Below, one piece after another: positions 59,426 to 64,000 of a stretch of 64,000 bases of DNA. The notes beneath the pieces are model-generated. The model ran no database searches. It was not told the origin of the DNA and worked only from the letters and a program-made list of their open reading frames with translations. Origin of the DNA: Mermis nigrescens (Eukaryota; Nematoda; Enoplea; Mermithida; Mermithidae); assembly GCA_036768485.1 (NCBI GenBank), contig JAVLUZ010000567.1, positions 62,001 to 126,000 of the forward strand. The letters run 5' to 3'. The position numbers and the translations under genes are program-made. How positions within the stretch are numbered: the stretch's first letter is position 1; every line of letters begins with the position of its first letter.

Positions 59426-59635
59426 GTGCTCGCTCACATATCGTATTATCCATTCTACAATATAAAATTTTTCTGCGATCGACTCATACCATAATGCTGA
59501 ACTACCGAAAAAAGTAACGATTGAAAAATAAAATTACTAGAATTATATTATTCTGAATTTGAGCTAATTTTGGTGGACGTGACAAAATGATTGTTGATGC
59601 AAACAAGAGAATTAAGAGTATTTAATGTGACGTAC

Positions 59636-59891
59636 CACACATGGGCGTGGGGGTTGGGGGTATGCAACCCCCAGAAGTTGAAATACCCCCCCAGAAATCA
59701 AAATACCTCCCAAAATTCAAATTTTAAATTTTTTTGCTTTTCTAGCGATTTTTTGATGCCATTTGATAGTGCTCGATGAGAAACGTCGAAAAATTGTGTT
59801 TTTTCGCCATACGACCACTTCTAAGACCATTTTTTGACTCTTGAAAATTTTTTAACCCCTTCCCTCAGGATTTCGTTGCTGCCCACCTATG
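59636..59891 (+). mobile_element. hAT-like miniature element, 256 bp, perfect 8-bp target duplication
   Basis: The left end is CACACATGGGCGTGG and the reverse complement of the right end is CATAGGTGGGCAGC. The 8-bp flanks TGACGTAC (59628-59635 and 59892-59899) are identical. The body has GTGCTCGATGAGAAACGTCG and TTTTTCGCCATACGACCACT, shared with 61238-61480 and, reversed, 44889-45122. It has no meaningful coding capacity. The intact duplication suggests it is younger than the other copies. Confidence 0.8.
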
Positions 59892-59899
59892 TGACGTAC

Positions 59900-60994
59900 C
59901 TTCATGCTTTGTGTAAATGAATAAATATTTGAGACACTTACATATGTACATATTGTAGTTTCAGAATCTTATGGCCTTATTTAAATATACAATCGAACTC
60001 GGACAGAGCAAACCCTTAAAGATTAAAGCTAAAGGTGTGCTTTAAAACTCAAAAATCGAGACTGAAGATGTACCACTTCAGCAAACGCGGGCAGGAACTT
60101 CTTCGGATTTGGACTGACTTTGCCCCCCCTCCAAACGAAACACAATCAAGGCTACGGACATGTGTAGATAAGTGAATGCATATGTAGGGGTAGTAAGCGA
60201 ATGTAGCTTTTGAAAATTTTTTGGCGTTTTAACTTCAAAAGACTGGAGCAGTGCACAAAAGTTGCGTTAACTTGCCCTCAAAAACTCGGAGACATGCATG
60301 TTAAGCGTTTTGTGATTTTTTTTCTAAATGTACTTATGTCTTGGTGGAAGCTGTTTTTTGAACACGTACATATGTAACTATTTGATGTCTTTAAATTTTT
60401 TTAAAAATTTTATCATGGGCCGAAAAAATTTCAAAAAACGTGTTAGTTTTAAGGCGAACCAGCATTTGGAGGACTCAACATAACCAGATAACATCTCGCA
60501 AAACCGATTAGACAGAAGTACTTAATCCTTTTTTGAAGGTATTATAGACTGAGATTTTCTTAACTTTTTTCGCGTTCACCTAGTTATTGTCATGTGCAGC
60601 ATCATTCTGAAAATACCAAAGTAGGGGCACATTGACTAATATTTTCTTAAAATTTGTTCGTCTTTTTGTTTACATTTCCTTTTGGTTGTTGTTCGTTGTG
60701 TTTGAGAGACAGTCTAGCCGCCTAGTAGTGCCGCTAGGTTGCGGTTGCGGTGACAGTCAGAGGATTAAAGGCACGAAACTGTAGCAACCTAGTTCCTCTC
60801 TGATGACCTCCCCTGTTTATGTTTTTTACCTGTTTTTGGCGTATTTTTTCTGTACCTACAATTTCTGCCGATTTCTTCACGCTTCACCTGCACTTTCGCG
60901 CCTTCTAAAACATGTTCTCTTTCATTCTAATTTTTTAGGTACCTATATTTGTGTTAATTCTCGCGTCTTTTTGTTTCTTTCTTACTAATAGAAA
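59900..60994. other. Stretch without a recognised gene
   Basis: Mostly unique DNA. TTTGCCCCCCCTCCAAACGA near 60120 faintly resembles the hAT-like end at 59394-59425. CTAGGTTGC (about 60735) and GCAACCTAG (about 60785) form a short inverted repeat. The 61-codon frame at 60803-60988 is hydrophobic, Phe/Leu/Tyr-rich and probably chance. Confidence 0.4.
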
Positions 60995-61055
60995 ATATGT
61001 AAATAAATAGAAAAAAGAAAATATCTCTATTTTCTTTTTTTATTTACTTATTTAT
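60995..61055. repeat. AT-rich hairpin
   Basis: TAAATAAATAGAAAAAAGAA facing CTTTTTTTATTTACTTATTT, arms of about 25 bp and a loop of about 6 bp. No function can be assigned. Confidence 0.6.
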
Positions 61056-61237
61056 TGTTATTATTTTCATTTTTTGCCCTCTAAATGTTCCTTATTTATT
61101 CTCTTTCTCGTGTTAATGACTTCCTATTATTTCAGTTTTTCCTACAAATTCTAACGATACACAATGTATATATGTATGTAATGTCCAATGCAAGAAACGT
61201 CGTTAAAAAATTTTTGGGTAAGAAGATGGCTTGAAAG

Positions 61238-61480
61238 CACACGTGGGCGTGGGGGGTTTGGGGGGTATGTACCCCCAGAAATCAAAATACTCCCCCCCAG
61301 AATTCAAATTTTGAAATTTTTTTTGCTTTTTTAGCGATTTTTTGATGCCATTGGATAGTGCTCGATGAGAAACGTCGAAAAATGGTGTTTTTTCGTCATA
61401 CGACCACTTTTAAGACCATTTTTTGACCTTTAAAAATTTTTTCACCCCCTCCCCCAGAATTTCGGTGCTGCCCACCTATG
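61238..61480 (+). mobile_element. hAT-like miniature element, 243 bp, 8-bp target duplication
   Basis: The left end is CACACGTGGGCGTGG and the reverse complement of the right end is CATAGGTGGGCAGC. The flanks are CTTGAAAG (61230-61237) and CTTCAAAG (61481-61488), 7/8 identical. The body is clearly the same as 59636-59891, with GTGCTCGATGAGAAACGTCG and CATACGACCACTTTTAAG. Confidence 0.8.
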
Positions 61481-61619
61481 CTTCAAAGTATTCAAACACC
61501 CAAAACTTGAGATTTTTTCAATGTAGGTACATTGGACATATAATGCAGCGACCTGTTTTTGAATGCTTTTCTTGCTAGTGCACTGGCAGACACAGTCCGC
61601 TGAATACGTTGTTTTTGAG

Positions 61620-62775
61620 CTAAAAATGTAAGACCATCGTTAGAGAAACGGTGGATGCTTATTTGCAGGGAATTCGGTTTTAATGCAGCTTTTGAAAATC
61701 ATCAGCTTTGTCCGTCTTTCTTAACGCAAGGGCGATAGGCTCAAGCGAATTACTGAACGCTTGAGCAACAACAACAGCGACAGGTTTTTCGGAAGAACAC
61801 AAATGATGCACACGAAGATATTTTGCATAAACACGTAAGAATGGCCCGATCGATTTCCTATAACATCAAAAGACTACCGAATCTGTTCAATTGGAGAGTG
61901 TATAAAGCATGCACTTTTATAAGCGGAATAGGGCTTAAAGCTCAGCGAGCAAACTTTTATCGGAATGTAGCCCTTTATCGATTAATTGGTCGGCTGTTAG
62001 TGAGTCGTGGTCTCTGTTCCGAAACCATAAACGTAGCGTTCCGTATATACAACGTTGCATAGTCAGCTCCAGGCTGCGTAGGCGCAGTGCAGTTATCGAA
62101 TAGTAGTCCAACTAACCCGTCTACATTATATAACACCGACTCTTTATTCGCGCAACGCACTGTATTGATACAACAGCAAATCGTTGAGTGCGTCCTTGTT
62201 GATTCTGTCTTTAATCATCGTTCGTTGTTTCCTAGATATTCATCCTCAAGTCATTCCTTTAACGTATCATCTTGATTCTTGAGCCGCGTTCAGAACTATT
62301 ACGACGATCATGTCCCTGGAAGAAACGAAATCGTTGGTAAGCAGATCAGATACTTTTGCGTAACCGTTCTTGTAAACTTTATGCAGAGGGAATGACCTAA
62401 GCGCTCCATCTTTAAACTGCTAAGAATTTAAACTAAACGATTAATTGCTTTATTTTGTTTAAAATTTTGCATCCCCATGAACGAATGTTTGTTTATGACG
62501 TTGTCGAACTCCAGTTACAGTCTGTTACACCTAACCTGCGAATTTCTCAAAATACTCTTTATGGACATTGTCCCGGGAGTTTACTGTAGGGATGAGATCA
62601 AAGTGATTGCAGAAAACTGTCGATTTACGGCAGCTGAAATTTGGAAACCGCAAGGTTATGTGAAAGAAATTAAAAATAATTAAGTAAAAAATTTGGGATG
62701 ATAGTAGAAGCGTTAATTATAATTAATGTATTGCATTTTTTCAAATAAAGGGAAATTCGCATGATTCTGGACACC
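61620..62775. other. Non-repetitive stretch; possible gene margin
   Basis: This is the least repeat-like part of the right side. It has a TATAAA at 61901-61906 and several frames of 60-80 codons: 61823-62062, 62087-62275 and 62477-62683, the last beginning MNECLFMTLSNSSYSLLH. An ATG at 62310 opens nine codons up to a good donor-like GTAAGC at 62337. I could not connect these into a coherent spliced gene, so I list the stretch and not a CDS. Confidence 0.3.
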
Positions 62776-62944
62776 TATAGTCTGTTTCACACAAGTTCGG
62801 TCATAAATTTTAAAACTATCTCCGACAATAAGCTGACAAATAGCGATTATAGCTTTGATCTGATATATAATTATCGTAATCCTCGGCTTACTGTCGATGA
62901 AAATTCTTAATATTTATACACGAAGTTATGGTGAACAGACTGTA
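62776..62944. mobile_element. Tc1/mariner-like miniature element, 169 bp, first of a pair
   Basis: The left end is TATAGTCTGTTTCACACAAG and the reverse complement of the right end is TACAGTCTGTTCACCATAAC. TA is at both ends. The body includes CTGATATATAATTATCGTAA, shared with the second copy at 63000-63167. Confidence 0.75.
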
Positions 62945-62999
62945 AAATGGTGATTTAGCCAAAGCCACCAGTTGACACCTTTTGACCTTTGAGAATTTT

Positions 63000-63167
63000 T
63001 ATAGTCTGTGTCACACAAGTTTAGGCATAAATTTTAAACTATTTCCGACAACAAGCTGACTGATTGCGATTATAGCATTGATCTGATATATAATTATCGT
63101 AATCTGTCGGCATAGTGTCGTCAAAATTCTTAAAGTTTATGCCCAAACTTATGTGAAACAGACTGTA
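63000..63167. mobile_element. Tc1/mariner-like miniature element, 168 bp, second of a pair
   Basis: The left end is TATAGTCTGTGTCACACAAG and the reverse complement of the right end is TACAGTCTGTTTCACATAAG. The inverted ends extend to about 38 bp (TTTRGGCATAAA on both sides). It is in the same orientation as the copy at 62776, 55 bp away, and about 85% similar by eye. Confidence 0.8.
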
Positions 63168-64000
63168 GACACAATTTTTAGACCGTCATCCCAAAGTTTA
63201 GGCGTTGCTCATGGTAGCTATGCTATGGCTACGTTATTTGTCGCAGGTTAGTTTCTTTTCATCAAGGATTTCGGTTCTTTTTTTGGTGAATCAAGCTTAT
63301 TCGTTCATTCTCTTTTCGTTTAAGCATATACGATATTTCTCCTTCAATAATCGTTTACCCGGTTATTTTTCAGATGAGCCGGCATTAAGCTTATAAGATA
63401 CATTCATAGTTTTTGATAGCTGTCTCAGCATAATCATTTTTTATCTTCTGATGATTCATACCAGAAGTGCTTATATAATTACCACACGCTTGCTAAAATA
63501 CGATAAAACTTCAAACAGTAAATGTTATCTTGAGCGGCGTGTGATTCATTCTGCTGAAAATATGAGACATAATGACGCTGCATGACTCATTTTTGCGTAT
63601 GAAAGATCCTGAGTCATAAATCGGAGTTTTAAAGTCTTGTTGCACAATGCCCTTAAGAAACTTGAAAAAATTGATAAAAAATACAATAAAATATTAAATA
63701 AAAAGTAAAAATATATGAATAACTACGAAAATTACATGCTGTGTAAATTGGGTTTAGATTTATAAATGTCATTGAGAAATTTTCATAGATTTTCTAACGT
63801 CAACGTTTTTTCGGAGCACAATGTGAGCTTATTTTGTCGTTTTTTAATGCGAATCACTATTGTTTTTGCTTAGATTTTTGTGCATAGTTGCCTCTTTGAC
63901 AATGTGTCAGCGACTTGGAGACCTAATCCGATTCGGGAAATACGAAAATAATACCTTGTACTAGAATGATCGCACGTATTTTACCAATATCTGCTGAGTT
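63168..64000. other. Stretch without a recognised gene
   Basis: AT-rich unique DNA. A 63-codon frame at 63205-63396 is Phe/Ser-rich and unrecognised. Nothing else can be supported. Confidence 0.45.

Noticed and set aside
60715..60795. tRNA-like fold around GCCGCTAGGTTGCGG
   Set aside because: A 9-bp inverted repeat exists, but no cloverleaf arms or TTCGA-type T loop could be placed.
62310..62683. Two-exon gene: nine codons from ATG 62310, donor GTAAGC at 62337, acceptor TTACAG at 62520, exon in the 62477-62683 frame
   Set aside because: The first exon ends in phase 0, but the open frame after 62520 needs two bases from upstream. In phase 0 the second exon meets a stop quickly.

Overview
This is animal nuclear DNA, most likely from an invertebrate. 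The signs are long higher-order satellite arrays, microsatellites, hAT-like and Tc1/mariner-like miniature transposons, a decayed LINE reverse transcriptase, and no operons or dense genes. I could not name the species. No intact protein-coding gene is recognised with confidence.

1-44355: satellite DNA makes up about 70% of the window, interrupted only by a 574-base run of N (18746-19319). All monomers lie head to tail in one orientation and are about 291-294 bp. Left of the gap, two monomer classes (called A and B here) mostly alternate, giving a dimer of about 585 bp. Right of the gap, the dominant unit is an 894-bp trimer (309 + 293 + 292) made of two B-like monomers and one A-like monomer. 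The 309-bp monomer has gained about 60 bp and lost about 43 bp. Both arrays are therefore built from the same two old monomer classes in different arrangements. Trimer units occasionally become tetramers (about 1186 bp) or partial units. A block of several units was duplicated around 27-34 kb. The minus strand of the satellite carries a recurrent 74-103 codon open frame rich in Lys and Pro. A 291-bp version of the monomer would be exactly 97 codons and could be read through from monomer to monomer.

44356-64000: ordinary repeat-rich DNA outside the array. It holds: an hAT-like miniature element just outside the array edge (44421-44628); three copies of a second hAT-like family (44889-45122 reversed, 59636-59891, 61238-61480), two of them with 8-bp target duplications; a GTT and an AAT microsatellite; a 14-bp minisatellite split by an inverted-repeat element; a 5.58-kb hAT-like non-autonomous element (49197-54776) carrying a 2.4-kb minisatellite of about 21 bp that reads as a heptad protein repeat; a broken LINE reverse transcriptase on the minus strand (54836-55640); a 591-bp inverted-repeat element with a long hairpin inside it; and several Tc1/mariner-like miniature elements with TA target sites and related ends, two of them in near tandem at 62776-63167. 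Two or three short open frames outside the repeats are listed as unrecognised.

The strongest candidates for something undescribed are the satellite family with its recurrent minus-strand frame and shared A/B classes, and the hAT-like element that carries an in-frame heptad minisatellite.
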